Below are positions 36,605 through 45,960 of a stretch of 64,000 nucleotides of DNA, piece after piece. The translations under genes and the position numbers were made by a program. The first letter of the stretch is position 1, and each line of letters begins with the position of its first letter. The notes beneath the pieces are model-generated. The model was given only the letters and a program-made list of their open reading frames with translations, had not been told where the DNA came from and did no database searches. The stretch covers positions 25,761 through 89,760 of the forward strand of contig DGTD01000042.1 of assembly GCA_002396385.1 (NCBI GenBank). Reading direction: 5' to 3'. The DNA is from Bacteroidales bacterium UBA4345 (GTDB taxonomy: Bacteria > Bacteroidota > Bacteroidia > Bacteroidales > Paludibacteraceae).

Positions 36605-36787
36605 ATGAACGAGCAAAACCACATAAACGATGCCGTAGGCTTGATAAAGACCGTCATTCTGCAAAGCCAGGCTGCGTTTGCTAATCCGGCAGATACGTCT
36701 GCCGAATTTCTAAAAGATGTTGACTGTGAAATAACTACGCTTCATCCACTCTTACAAAACGTATCGGGAAAGGAGGACAATGTATGA
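36605..36787 (+). CDS. small hsd-linked protein, unknown function
   Basis: A 60-residue acidic frame (MNEQNHINDAVGLIKTVILQ at the start). Its stop overlaps the hsdS start in ATGA, the coupling expected of a real operon gene. It is predicted mainly helical with no signal peptide or known motif. Part of the coding sequence (PADTSAE) is written by a near-copy of the 22-bp palindrome found after hsdM, so the frame may be extended by a repeat. An ATG 27 bp upstream is in frame but overlaps the hairpin. Confidence 0.55.
   Translation: MNEQNHINDAVGLIKTVILQSQAAFANPADTSAEFLKDVDCEITTLHPLLQNVSGKEDNV
36685..36706. repeat. near-palindrome, second copy of the hsd 22-bp repeat
   Basis: Differs from the perfect palindrome at 36513 by three bases and lies within the small gene. 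Confidence 0.7.
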
Positions 36788-37914
36788 AGCAGAATTGGGA
36801 ATATAAGAAGTTGGGGGAGGTTTGTGATATACTAGATTCACAACGAAAACCTGTTACCAAAAACAAACGAAAAGGTGGAGAATTCCCATATTATGGAGCC
36901 ACTGGAATTCAAGATTATGTGGATTCTTACATTTTTGATGGTCGTTATTTGCTGGTTGGTGAAGATGGAGCAAAATGGGCCTCAAATGAAAAAACAGCTT
37001 TTATAATAGAAGGTAAAAGTTGGGTGAATAACCATGCTCATATTTTACAAGTTAATGACACTATAAAAGATAGTTTACTAGAATACTATCTTTGTTTCAC
37101 TGATTTGAGTAGTTATATAACGGGAGCAGTTGTTCCAAAATTAACCCAACAAGCATTAAGGTCAATCTCCATCCCCGTCCCCCCTCTTTCCACCCAAACA
37201 GCCATTGTATCGGAGTTGGACGCCCTCTCGGCCATCATAGCCGACCACAAGTCCCTCCTGAAAAAATACGATGAATTGGAGCAATCCATCTTCTACGATA
37301 TGTTTGGCGACCCCGTTAAAAATGATAAGGGATGGGAGGTGAAGAAGCTGGGGGAGGTGTGTAATATTACATCAAGTAAACGAATATTTGCGAATGAATA
37401 CACTGAAATAGGTATACCATTTTTTCGAAGTAAAGAAGTCATTGAAAAAAGTAAAGGAATGCCAATTTCAACGGAACTCTATATAACAGAAAAAAGATAC
37501 TTGGAAATACAAAAGAATTACGGTGTTCCGAAAGTAGGAGACATTTTAATCACTGCTGTTGGAACCATAGGAAAAATATGGGTAGTCGATACAGCAGAGA
37601 AGTTCTATTTTAAAGATGGAAATCTTGTGTGGTTAAAGGATTTCAAAGAAGAAGTTGCGCCTATATTTTTTAGATATTCATTAAGTTTTATTATTGATAG
37701 CTTTAAAGAGTCAAATGCGAATGGAGCTGCTTATGCAGCACTAACTATAGAAAAGTTAAAGGTGATGAAATGTGTTTCTCCCCCCCTCCCTCTCCAGCAA
37801 GAGTTTGCCTCAAAAATTGAGGCGATAGAGGCGATGAAGGCCGACACGAAAAAGAGCCTTGCAAAGAGCGAGGAACTGTTTAACGCAAGAATGGATTATT
37901 ATTTTAACGCATAG
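36784..37914 (+). CDS. hsdS: type I restriction-modification specificity subunit HsdS
   Basis: A 376-residue specificity subunit with two target-recognition domains, each opened by nearly the same segment, WEYKKLGEVCDI (residue 5) and WEVKKLGEVCNI (about 181). Each is closed by a helical spacer (PLSTQTAIVSELDALSAIIADHK and PLPLQQEFASKIEAIEAMK). The paired repeats fit the HsdS pseudo-symmetry. Each recognition domain is AT-richer than the spacers, as is usual for exchanged specificity domains. The recognised DNA sequence cannot be predicted. Confidence 0.93.
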   Translation: MKQNWEYKKLGEVCDILDSQRKPVTKNKRKGGEFPYYGATGIQDYVDSYIFDGRYLLVGEDGAKWASNEKTAFIIEGKSWVNNHAHILQVNDTIKDSLLEYYLCFTDLSSYITGAVVPKLTQQALRSISIPVPPLSTQTAIVSELDALSAIIADHKSLLKKYDELEQSIFYDMFGDPVKNDKGWEVKKLGEVCNITSSKRIFANEYTEIGIPFFRSKEVIEKSKGMPISTELYITEKRYLEIQKNYGVPKVGDILITAVGTIGKIWVVDTAEKFYFKDGNLVWLKDFKEEVAPIFFRYSLSFIIDSFKESNANGAAYAALTIEKLKVMKCVSPPLPLQQEFASKIEAIEAMKADTKKSLAKSEELFNARMDYYFNA

Positions 37915-38021
37915 GTCAAGGCTACTCTTCTCCAAATGTAGAGTTTCCAACTTTATTTGTAAATTTGTAGTTTAGGCTTTCTCTTATGTAGAAAGTACTT
38001 ATTTGCTGAAATTTATTCTAT

Positions 38022-39353
38022 ATGATACTCAACATTGAAAATTTGGGGGCTATCAAACAGGCCAAAATTGACCTCTCGAAAAAGCTGACTCTTTTCTGTG
38101 GCAAAAACAGTACGGGCAAAACTTATGCCGCTTACGTGCTACACGCTTTTTTGTCGGCTGTTCCCTCTATGCGCGACGTACTATCGTACTACGGTGCCTT
38201 ACGTGAACAAGTCAAAAAGGAAGGGTTTTTCACTATAGAGAAAAAACATGTTGAGGAATGGGTGAACTTGAAATGTGAGCATGTAAGAAAAAACTTGGGC
38301 AGCATCTTCGGAATTTCGGACGACACCTGCGATAGTTTGTTTAAAGATTTCAAACTTACGGCAGAAATTTCAGAACAGGATCTTAAAAAAGCTATAGTAA
38401 AAAATTACTATTTAGGTGAAAAAGTATATAAAGTAAAAAAGAAGGAAGGCGATAACAAGATATATATTGAAGCAGATGTTGACTCAGTAGAAAACGGCGC
38501 TGAGTTTGTATTTATTATGGATTCATTAGTAAATTCGGACGCTAGCCGCATGCTGACTGTTGAGCGAAACAGCATCTATACGTTTAAAACGGAATTGTCG
38601 CTAAGCAGGAATGAACTGATAGACAAAATACAGAATCTGACAAAACCGGATAGTGCCATTGAACTTTTAAATGCGTCGTCGCGCCGCTATCCGGCGACCA
38701 TCAGAGAAAGTTTGCGTATCGCTAACGATCTCGAGAACGTTCAGAAGTACAAGAGTCCTTTTTCTGAAATTGCCGACAGAATAGAAAACGACCTGCTGAT
38801 GGGGGAGGTTAGCACAACGCCAAACGGCGATGTGGTGTTTCACGCCTCTTCTATGCCAAAGACGAAACAGCTGCCTTTCCACATGTCTTCGTCAATTGTT
38901 AAAACAATGGCCAGCCTTGTCATCTTCTTGCGCCATATTGCCGCCAAGGGCGATTGTATTATAATAGACGAACCGGAGATGAACTTTCACCCCGATGTGC
39001 AGGTGCTGCTTGCGAAAATTTTTTCCCTTTTAGCGAACAAGGGACTGAGGGTTGTCGTCAGCACCCATAGCGACTACATCGTCAGAGAATTCAACAACCT
39101 GATTATGGCCAACTCTGTTGTGCGGAAGGGTAGTGCTGTCTCTTTGGACGATATGGGCTATTCAACCGACATGTTGTTGGACTATAACGACATAAACGTC
39201 GTCTATTTCGATAGAAAGACAACGACCGTAACTGCCAACCCGCTACCTGTCGACGAAATGGGTTTCTCGATAGAGTCGATTGATGAAACCATCAACCAAC
39301 AAAACGAGGTTGCAGAAAACCTTTATGCGGCTTTAATTGACGACGAGGAATGA
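38022..39353 (+). CDS. AAA/ABC-like (SMC-type) ATPase inserted in the hsd locus
   Basis: A 443-residue ATPase. Walker A is GKNSTGKT at 27-34, directly after the ENLGAIKQAKIDL start seen in AAA_15/AAA_21-type ATPases. The signature-like region is HMSSSIVKTMASL near 287. Walker B IIIDEPE is near 313-319 with D-loop MNFHPD, and the H-loop is VVSTHSDYIV near 345. The middle (about 60-260) is a long insertion without coiled-coil regularity. It overlaps the next gene by 4 bp, forming a two-gene unit between hsdS and hsdR. Paired ATPase-nuclease genes of this kind are typical of anti-phage systems; the exact family was not recognised. Confidence 0.85.
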   Translation: MILNIENLGAIKQAKIDLSKKLTLFCGKNSTGKTYAAYVLHAFLSAVPSMRDVLSYYGALREQVKKEGFFTIEKKHVEEWVNLKCEHVRKNLGSIFGISDDTCDSLFKDFKLTAEISEQDLKKAIVKNYYLGEKVYKVKKKEGDNKIYIEADVDSVENGAEFVFIMDSLVNSDASRMLTVERNSIYTFKTELSLSRNELIDKIQNLTKPDSAIELLNASSRRYPATIRESLRIANDLENVQKYKSPFSEIADRIENDLLMGEVSTTPNGDVVFHASSMPKTKQLPFHMSSSIVKTMASLVIFLRHIAAKGDCIIIDEPEMNFHPDVQVLLAKIFSLLANKGLRVVVSTHSDYIVREFNNLIMANSVVRKGSAVSLDDMGYSTDMLLDYNDINVVYFDRKTTTVTANPLPVDEMGFSIESIDETINQQNEVAENLYAALIDDEE

Positions 39354-39925
39354 GGGAGTTTGAACTATATACAAGAATACTGAACCCTACGTTTGTGCCT
39401 GCCAATCAAACCTGTATGGAGGAAGTGAAAGCCGACCACAGTGTGAAACTCATCACCAGGGGAATTAGCGAGTATAGATTGTATAGGTTTGATTTAGATT
39501 CGTCTGATGCAGACTTTCTCTGTTTCTTTAATAAGAATCACTCAGCCGGTTCTGGGGTGCAGGGCCTTAAAGATTTAAGGTGTTTTTGCGATTATGTGCT
39601 GTTAGCTCAGAAAAGTGATAAGCTATACGTCTTCATTATTGAGTTAAAAAGTGGAAAGACAGAAGGTGCGGTTGAACAACTTCGGGCTACCGAATTGTTT
39701 ATGGACTATATAAAGGAAACGGCTGAGAGAATTAAAGAGGTTAATGGGTTCGACCAGTTCGACGCTAAAAATATAATAACGAAAAAAGTAATTCTAAAGG
39801 GAAATGGCAGGGCCTATAAACCGGGCTCAAATCCAAATAAAGATCAAAATATAGATTGGAAAGCTAACCCGTTGTATTTAAACAACAACCCATTCCCTAT
39901 TTTGAAAATAATAAGTAACTGCTGA
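39350..39925 (+). CDS. hypothetical protein with PD-(D/E)XK nuclease-like motif
   Basis: 191 residues. The segment CDYVLLAQKSDKLYVFIIELK followed by SGKTEGAVEQLRATE gives Asp81, Glu98, Lys100 and Gln110 in the order and spacing of a PD-(D/E)XK nuclease core (D...ExK...Q). Its start overlaps the stop of the ATPase gene (ATGA), so the two proteins are probably made in fixed ratio and may form a complex. hsdR begins 23 bp later. A nuclease effector controlled by the ATPase is the natural reading, but this is inference from motif and context. Confidence 0.65.
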   Translation: MREFELYTRILNPTFVPANQTCMEEVKADHSVKLITRGISEYRLYRFDLDSSDADFLCFFNKNHSAGSGVQGLKDLRCFCDYVLLAQKSDKLYVFIIELKSGKTEGAVEQLRATELFMDYIKETAERIKEVNGFDQFDAKNIITKKVILKGNGRAYKPGSNPNKDQNIDWKANPLYLNNNPFPILKIISNC

Positions 39926-39948
39926 ATATTTTATGTTTTGCTTTGCCT

Positions 39949-42900
39949 ATGCGAAACTTCGATTTCCTAAAAAATATTGACGAGCTTGGCGACCTGCACT
40001 ACTATTGCAGCAACGCCGAAGACCTGCAGCTGTCTAAACCCAAAATAAGCGTTATGAACGCCCGCATGGGGTTGGAGTGGCTGGTGCATGCCATCTACAA
40101 ACTGAAGGGTATAAAGGTGGAAGCGAAGGACAGCCTCTTCGAACTTACGCAAGCCGGCACTCCTTATGCCGAATTCATCGACGACGACATGCTGATGAAG
40201 GCGACCAGCTATGTGCGCTCTACGGGCAACAAGGGGCACCATATTGGCAGCGAGGTCACGAAGAAGGAGTCTTTCTTCACTGTGCTCAACCTCTACAACC
40301 TGGTGGCCACCACGATGATGAAGCTGAGGGTGGCTACCAACCTGCCCCCTTTCAACAAGCAGCTCATACACGGCTACGAGCCTAATGGACAGGCGCCGCT
40401 GGTGGTGTCGGACTTCTCGCCCGCTTATGCCGGTAACCAGGTGGCCGTGCCGAACGTGCCTGCGGGCTTTGTTGACAAGGTCGACAAGGAGGCGCTCGAG
40501 CACCCGTCTGCCGACGTCCTGCTCGATTTGGGCTACAGCGAGGCCGAAACCCGGAAACTCTTTATCGACATGCTGCTGGAAGAGGCCGGCTGGAAGGTTC
40601 TGGCCGACAAGGGCGCTATTCTGCCCAGCAAGGCCTGCATCGAGGTGGAACTGGCCGGCATGCCCAACAACCAGCACACCGGCTATGCCGACTATGTGCT
40701 CTTCGGCGCCAACGGCAAGCCGCTGGCGGTGGTCGAGGCGAAGAAAACCATGGTGGACCCCGCCAAGGGGCGGCACCAGGCCGAACTCTATGCCGACTGC
40801 CTCGAAAAGAAATATGGTGTAAGGCCTGTCATCTACTACAGCAACGGTTTCAAAACCTATATAATTGACGGACTGGGATACCCGCCACGCGAAATTCTCG
40901 GCTTCCATACCGAGGGCGACCTCAACCTGCTTATGCAGCGCCGCGGGCGCGGACCAATATCCGATTGGACGATCAACGACGACATTACCAACCGCGAGTA
41001 CCAGAAGCGCGCCATCAAGTCGGTGTGCGAGCACTTCAGCTCTATGCACCGCCGTGGCCTGCTGGTGATGGCTACAGGCACGGGCAAAACACGTGTCAGC
41101 ATTTCGCTCTGCGACCTGCTCATGCGCAACGGTTGGGTGAAGAACGTGCTCTTTCTGGCCGACCGCACCGCTCTGGTCAGGCAGGCTAAAAAGAACTTCG
41201 TGAAACTGATGCCGAACGCTTCGGTCAGCGTTATCAGCGACGAGAAAGACCCGTCGACCAACGCGCGCATCGTGTTCAGCACCTACCAGACTATGATTAA
41301 CTACATCGACCGCGAGGACAAGCCCTTCAGTGTGGGCAGGTTCGACTTGGTCATCATCGACGAGGCGCACCGCTCGGTCTTCGGCAAGTATACCGCCATC
41401 TTGTCTTACTTCGACGCCCTGATGGTGGGACTTACCGCCACCCCAAGGCAAGAGGTGGACCGCAGCACCTACGACCTCTTCCAGGTGGAAGCGGGCAGCC
41501 CTAACTTCGCCTACGAGCTGGAGGAGGCGGTGGCCGACGGCTACCTGGTCAACTACTCGGTGTGGAACCGCACCACCGACATTATGAAGTCGGGCATCGA
41601 GTACGACAAACTCTCCGACGACGAAAAGAAACAGCTGGAAAGCATCTGGAAGTACGAGAAGGCTATGGGCACCCTGGTGGGCGACAACCGCGACATCTCG
41701 AAAACAGAAATCTTCAAATACATCTACAACGACGACACCTGCGACAAGGTGCTGCAAGACCTGATGGAGAACGGCATTAAGGTAAACAGTGGCGATACTA
41801 TTGGTAAAACCATCGTCTTCGCCTGCGACCACACGCACGCCCAGCAGATTGTGAAGCGCTTCGCCTACCTTTACCCCTCGTATGGCGACGACTTCTGCCA
41901 GCTGATAGACAACTACGTGACCTATGCGCAAGACTTGGTGGAGCAGTTTGGCGTCAGGGGCAAGATGCCGCAGATTGCGGTGTCGGTCGATATGCTCGAC
42001 ACGGGCGTCGATGTGCCCGACATTGTTAACCTTGTCTTCTTCAAGCCCGTCCACTCGAAAATCAAGTTCTGGCAGATGGTGGGCCGTGGCACGCGCCTGA
42101 GCGAGGGCCTCTTCGATGACGGCACCGACAAGAAGGGCTTCTACATCTTCGACTGGTGCGGCAACTTCGAGTACTTCGGCGGAGGCTCGGGTCGGGACGA
42201 CGGTGGGGTGGCGCTGTCGCTTACCGAACGCCTCTTCCAAACCCGTTGCGACCTTGTGCTGGGCCTGCAACACGCCAAATGGCAGTCTGACGCTGTGGCG
42301 AAACAGCTGCACGACGACTTGAAGAAGGAAATGAGGGAACAGGTCGACGCACTCAACAACGCGCTGATTGCAGTGCGGAACAAATGGGCGTTTGTGGAAA
42401 AATACAAAAAGGCCGAGGCGTGGGTCTGCCTTACGAGCGTCGACGCGAACGACCTGAAAGAACAGATCTCGCCGCTGCTGGTACGGAGCCGCGATGCCGA
42501 CGGCCGACGTATGTTCGACTATTTTATAAACAACATCGAGCTGTCGGTGGTAGACCCCGAAAAGGTGGCCGACAAGTTCAAAAGCAAGGTAACGGCCATT
42601 GCCGAACTGCTGTTGGAAAAAGCCTCTATTCCAGAGGTGGCCGCCAAACTGCCCCTCTTGAACAAGGTGGCGCTGCCCACCTACTGGGCCGACCTGACGA
42701 TGGCGAAACTAGAGCACACCCGCACCGAATTGCGCGACTTGCTGAAATACCTGAATCGCGAAGGCAAACGCAAGTTCATAGTCGATATAGAAGACCTTGT
42801 GCAGTATGGCGCTACGGTAGAGGGCACTGCTTCGCAGCTGACCTACAAGCAGCGCGTCATCGATTTCCTGGCCCGGAACAAGGACCTGTACGTCTTAAAG

Positions 42901-43299
42901 AAAATTCAGAATATGCAGCGGCTCAGCTTTGCCGATGTGCAGGAATTAGAGCGCATCTGTTGGGAGGAGCTGGGTACGAAGGAAGAATACCGGCAGCACG
43001 TCAGCAACATGGCGTGTGGCGACAGTGTGGCGGCCTTCATCCGTTCGCAGATTGGGGTCGACCGCACAATAGCCGTGCAGCGTTTCAGCAACTTCATTCA
43101 GGGAGCGGCCCTCAACTCCGCCCAAGAAGAGTTCATCAAGAGCATCGTCACCTACGTTTGTGAGAACGGCGACATCAGGGTGGAAACCCTCATCGAAGAA
43201 GACCCCTTCAAGGAATACGACCTCATCGACATTTTTGGTCAAAAAACCAAGGGCGTACGCGACTACGTCATCGACATACACGACCTGATTGCGGGGTAG
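39949..43299 (+). CDS. hsdR: type I restriction-modification endonuclease/translocase subunit HsdR
   Basis: A 1116-residue motor-nuclease. The N-terminal 130 residues resemble DUF4145 (ARMGLEWLVHAIYKLKG), common in this HsdR class. The PD-(D/E)XK nuclease core has Asp near 248 (YADYVLFG) and EAKKT near 262. The SF2 motor has MATGTGKT near 374-381, IIDEAHRS near 469, LTATPR and MVGRGTRLSEG. The C-terminal region matches EcoEI-type subunits. The ATG at 39949 is preferred to a TTG at 39943. The stop codon abuts the right hairpin array. Confidence 0.94.
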   Translation: MRNFDFLKNIDELGDLHYYCSNAEDLQLSKPKISVMNARMGLEWLVHAIYKLKGIKVEAKDSLFELTQAGTPYAEFIDDDMLMKATSYVRSTGNKGHHIGSEVTKKESFFTVLNLYNLVATTMMKLRVATNLPPFNKQLIHGYEPNGQAPLVVSDFSPAYAGNQVAVPNVPAGFVDKVDKEALEHPSADVLLDLGYSEAETRKLFIDMLLEEAGWKVLADKGAILPSKACIEVELAGMPNNQHTGYADYVLFGANGKPLAVVEAKKTMVDPAKGRHQAELYADCLEKKYGVRPVIYYSNGFKTYIIDGLGYPPREILGFHTEGDLNLLMQRRGRGPISDWTINDDITNREYQKRAIKSVCEHFSSMHRRGLLVMATGTGKTRVSISLCDLLMRNGWVKNVLFLADRTALVRQAKKNFVKLMPNASVSVISDEKDPSTNARIVFSTYQTMINYIDREDKPFSVGRFDLVIIDEAHRSVFGKYTAILSYFDALMVGLTATPRQEVDRSTYDLFQVEAGSPNFAYELEEAVADGYLVNYSVWNRTTDIMKSGIEYDKLSDDEKKQLESIWKYEKAMGTLVGDNRDISKTEIFKYIYNDDTCDKVLQDLMENGIKVNSGDTIGKTIVFACDHTHAQQIVKRFAYLYPSYGDDFCQLIDNYVTYAQDLVEQFGVRGKMPQIAVSVDMLDTGVDVPDIVNLVFFKPVHSKIKFWQMVGRGTRLSEGLFDDGTDKKGFYIFDWCGNFEYFGGGSGRDDGGVALSLTERLFQTRCDLVLGLQHAKWQSDAVAKQLHDDLKKEMREQVDALNNALIAVRNKWAFVEKYKKAEAWVCLTSVDANDLKEQISPLLVRSRDADGRRMFDYFINNIELSVVDPEKVADKFKSKVTAIAELLLEKASIPEVAAKLPLLNKVALPTYWADLTMAKLEHTRTELRDLLKYLNREGKRKFIVDIEDLVQYGATVEGTASQLTYKQRVIDFLARNKDLYVLKKIQNMQRLSFADVQELERICWEELGTKEEYRQHVSNMACGDSVAAFIRSQIGVDRTIAVQRFSNFIQGAALNSAQEEFIKSIVTYVCENGDIRVETLIEEDPFKEYDLIDIFGQKTKGVRDYVIDIHDLIAG

Positions 43300-44640
43300 C
43301 CTTGCCATCAGCACCGTTCCCCAAGGTACAGCCCTCCAGGCTGCCTAGTAGCCGCCAGCTCTCCGTGGGCTACACCCACGGTTACAAAAAGTACAGCCTT
43401 CCAGGCTGTGCGGCTTCATGTAGCCGTGTTAGCCCATCCAGTCCGTTAGGCTGTAAGCCTATACCTCTGTTAGCCATCGGTATCCCCAGCGTAAAGTACC
43501 AGTTTGGAGTGTGCCTATGGTCTGCCGTAGCCTATGCAAGTCAGGCTGGAAGCCTGTATCTCGATAACCGGGGGCTTCAGCCCTCGGTAGGTACCGCCCC
43601 GCCCTCTGCCTGGAAGGCAGTACCTCGCAGTCTTGCCATCAACGTCGAGCCCCAAGGTACAGCCCTCCAGGCTGCCTAGTAGCCGCCAGCTCTCCGTGGG
43701 CTACACCCACGGTTACAAAAGTACAGCCTTCCAGGCTGTGCGGCTTCATGTAGCCGTGTTAGCCCATCCAGTCCGTTAGGCTGTAAGCCTATACCTCTGT
43801 TAGCCATCGGTATCCCCAGCGTAAAGTACCAGTTTGGTGTGTGCCAAGGGTCTGCCGTAGCCTATGCAAGTCAGGCTGGAAGCCTGTATCTCAATAACCG
43901 GGGGCTTCAGCCCCCGGTAGGATGCCACACCGGACCTCTGCCTGGAAGGCAGTACCTCGTAGTCAAGCCATCAGCGCTGTGCCCCAAGGTACAGCCCTCC
44001 AGGCTGCCTAGTAGCCGCCAGCTCTCCGTGGGCTACACCCACGGTTACAAAAGTACAGCCCTCCAGGCTGTGACGCTACATGTAGCCGTGTTAGCCCATC
44101 CAGTCAATTAGGCTGTAAGCCTATACCTCTGTTAGCCATCGGTATCCCCAGCGTAAAGTACCAGTTTGGTGTGTGCCAAGGGTCTGCCGTAGCCTATGCA
44201 AGTCAGGCTGGAAGCCTGTATCTCAATAACCGGGGGCTTCTGCCCCCGGTAGGATGCCACACCGAACCTCTGCCTGGAAGGCAGTACCTTGTAGCCTTGC
44301 CATCAGCGCTGTTCCCCAGGGTACAGCCCTCCAGGCTGCCTAGTAGCCGCCAGTTCTCCGTGGGCTACACCCACGGTTACAAAAAGTACAGCCCTCCAGG
44401 CTGTGCCGCTTCATGTAGCCGTGTTAGCCCATCCAGTCAGTTAGGTTGGTAGCCTATACCTCTGTTAGCCAGCGGTATCCCCAGTGCAACTTACCAGTTT
44501 GGAGTGTGCCTGTGGCCTGCCGCAGTTTATCAAGTCGCCTAGGCTGGAAGCCTGTATCTCGATAACCGTGGGCTTCAGCCCCCGGTAGGATGCCGCCCCG
44601 AACCTCTGCCTGGAAGGCAGTACCTTGTAGTCACCTGTTC
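43300..44640. repeat. modular hairpin repeat array, right copy
   Basis: Four tandem composite units of about 331-332 bp (starts near 43323, 43654, 43986 and 44318), made of the same hairpin modules as the left array plus a block with CCCCAGCGTAAAGTACCAG. Units differ by scattered substitutions, some compensatory in stems (CAGCCCTCGG versus CAGCCCCCGG). The array starts directly at the hsdR stop. No gene, transposase or spacer-like unique sequence lies inside. Confidence 0.88.
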
Positions 44641-44663
44641 GTGTGAATGCCTCAGAGATAAGA

Positions 44664-44702
44664 AAAGAGGGCACGTCGGATATTTCCGATGTACCCTCTT
44701 TC
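44664..44702. terminator. bidirectional intrinsic terminator
   Basis: A 15-bp stem with two G-U type positions (44666-44680 with 44685-44699), TATT loop and flanking A/T tracts, between the hairpin array and the lipoprotein gene. Confidence 0.75.
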
Positions 44703-44721
44703 TAGTAGAAAAAAACGTCAA

Positions 44722-45555
44722 TTATTCAACATCTCTAACCAAACGGAAGCTATTGTAGAAATCGAGGCCAGTTTGGTAATCGCATGTGAAACTATACTCT
44801 CCGAAAGAGGCCGTGTAGGAGACAATCGACTCTAAGTCAGAACTCCAATAGCCGGCCGATTCATCCTTATACATATACCAGTTGTCATTTACATCATAGC
44901 CAGAGCAAGAACCTGCATGAGGCAGGAAGAGGGCACCTTGCGATTCAAAAACATTCCACTGGGCTTCGGTCAAATTGTTGGCGGCATAAACAGCATCAAC
45001 CTCCGTCCATTTAAATTCGAGGCCAAGACGGTACGAATGCTTAGCTGGCATTGTAAAACCGTCAGGGAAGATGATGGTACCTCTACGGGCAATTCCGTTC
45101 TTGACAACCTGGGCAAACATACACATAGAAGCCGCATTTGGACGCTGGTTTACCAAATATTTCCACTCGCTTCTGCTAAGGCACCTCCAAGTGTTGTTCT
45201 CAAGAGTCATGCCGCTCACGTCCATCCAGTTCATCAGGTCTTTGGTGGCGCCGCCTAAATTGGCCTCGCCGATAATAGTGGTTTGGTCTGGAGCAAACGA
45301 GTAAGAATTGCCAGTCTTCAGCAAATTACCTTTTGAGAAATAGACCTGCTTGTCTTCGGAAACGGAGAATTTTCCACCCATCAGGGTTCCATTTTCAATT
45401 TTTACTACGCCACCACCCGGTGTGGTGCCATTGTCAACAATTGTGTTCGGAGTCTTGTTGTCGTCCTCATCATCGTCGTCGCTACAAGAAGTGAAACACA
45501 AGGGGAGGGCAACCATTGCGCTTAAAAGCGCATTGTAAAGGAATTTTTTATTCAT
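44722..45555 (-). CDS. surface lipoprotein with FISUMP-like domain
   Basis: A 277-residue lipoprotein with signal peptide ending CFTSC and mature start CSDDDDEDD, the acidic lipoprotein export signal that sends Bacteroidota lipoproteins to the cell surface. The body, with VYFSKGNLL, WRCLSRSEWKYLVNQR, GALFLPHAGSCSGYDVN, GYWSSD and a final SFRLV, matches the architecture of Fibrobacter succinogenes major paralogous and related domains. Function unknown. It is a single gene between the two defence modules with its own terminator. Confidence 0.75.
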   Translation of the reverse strand: MNKKFLYNALLSAMVALPLCFTSCSDDDDEDDNKTPNTIVDNGTTPGGGVVKIENGTLMGGKFSVSEDKQVYFSKGNLLKTGNSYSFAPDQTTIIGEANLGGATKDLMNWMDVSGMTLENNTWRCLSRSEWKYLVNQRPNAASMCMFAQVVKNGIARRGTIIFPDGFTMPAKHSYRLGLEFKWTEVDAVYAANNLTEAQWNVFESQGALFLPHAGSCSGYDVNDNWYMYKDESAGYWSSDLESIVSYTASFGEYSFTCDYQTGLDFYNSFRLVRDVE

Positions 45556-45960
45556 AATGTATAATTAGAAAGATAACATAATTTAGTGTTAGGTATATAT
45601 GTTTCGTGTTTTTTGATTGGTTTAAGGCAAAGACTGTGCCAAACCTCCTGTTACTCTGTACTGGTAAACAGTTTTCCTTACGCTATATCCTCCACAGCTT
45701 GTTGAAGATTCCCTATTTTAGCTCTTGATGCGGTTTATTAACCGCAAAATTTGCGGCTTATTGTCCGCAAAGGACTAAATGTTTGTTGACATAGGTCTTG
45801 TAGTCTCTGTGTATGTAAGCGATGATAGATGTAGAAAATTAAGCGTATGCGAGATTTCATATGGCTTCTGGTACGAGGATTTTTACACTCTGGTCACGAC
45901 CAACACAGATGTCCTTCTAACTTTAATTTACTATTTTTTTCAATTTATCAGAGAAACTGC
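45556..45960. other. gene-free interval with the left copy of a direct repeat
   Basis: 405 bp with no credible gene; the only feature seen is the repeat at 45690-45780. A rightward frame starting at 45779 is antisense to the coiled-coil gene and has no coding character. Confidence 0.6.
45690..45780. repeat. direct repeat, left copy, flanking the TerB-helicase operon
   Basis: The last 54 bp (45727-45780) are identical to 51501-51554 except for one base; similarity extends, less well, about 35 bp to the left. The core alternates GCGG and CCGC blocks at 45730, 45742, 45753 and 45765, so each block can pair with either neighbour. Confidence 0.85.

Noticed and set aside
39967..42312. A 781-residue leftward frame inside hsdR
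   Set aside because: It is antisense to a gene with all expected HsdR motifs; the frame is open only because of the GC-rich codon use of hsdR, and it has no recognisable domain.
43300..44640. CRISPR array
   Set aside because: Units of 331 bp are repeats throughout, without constant-length unique spacers, and no cas genes are present.
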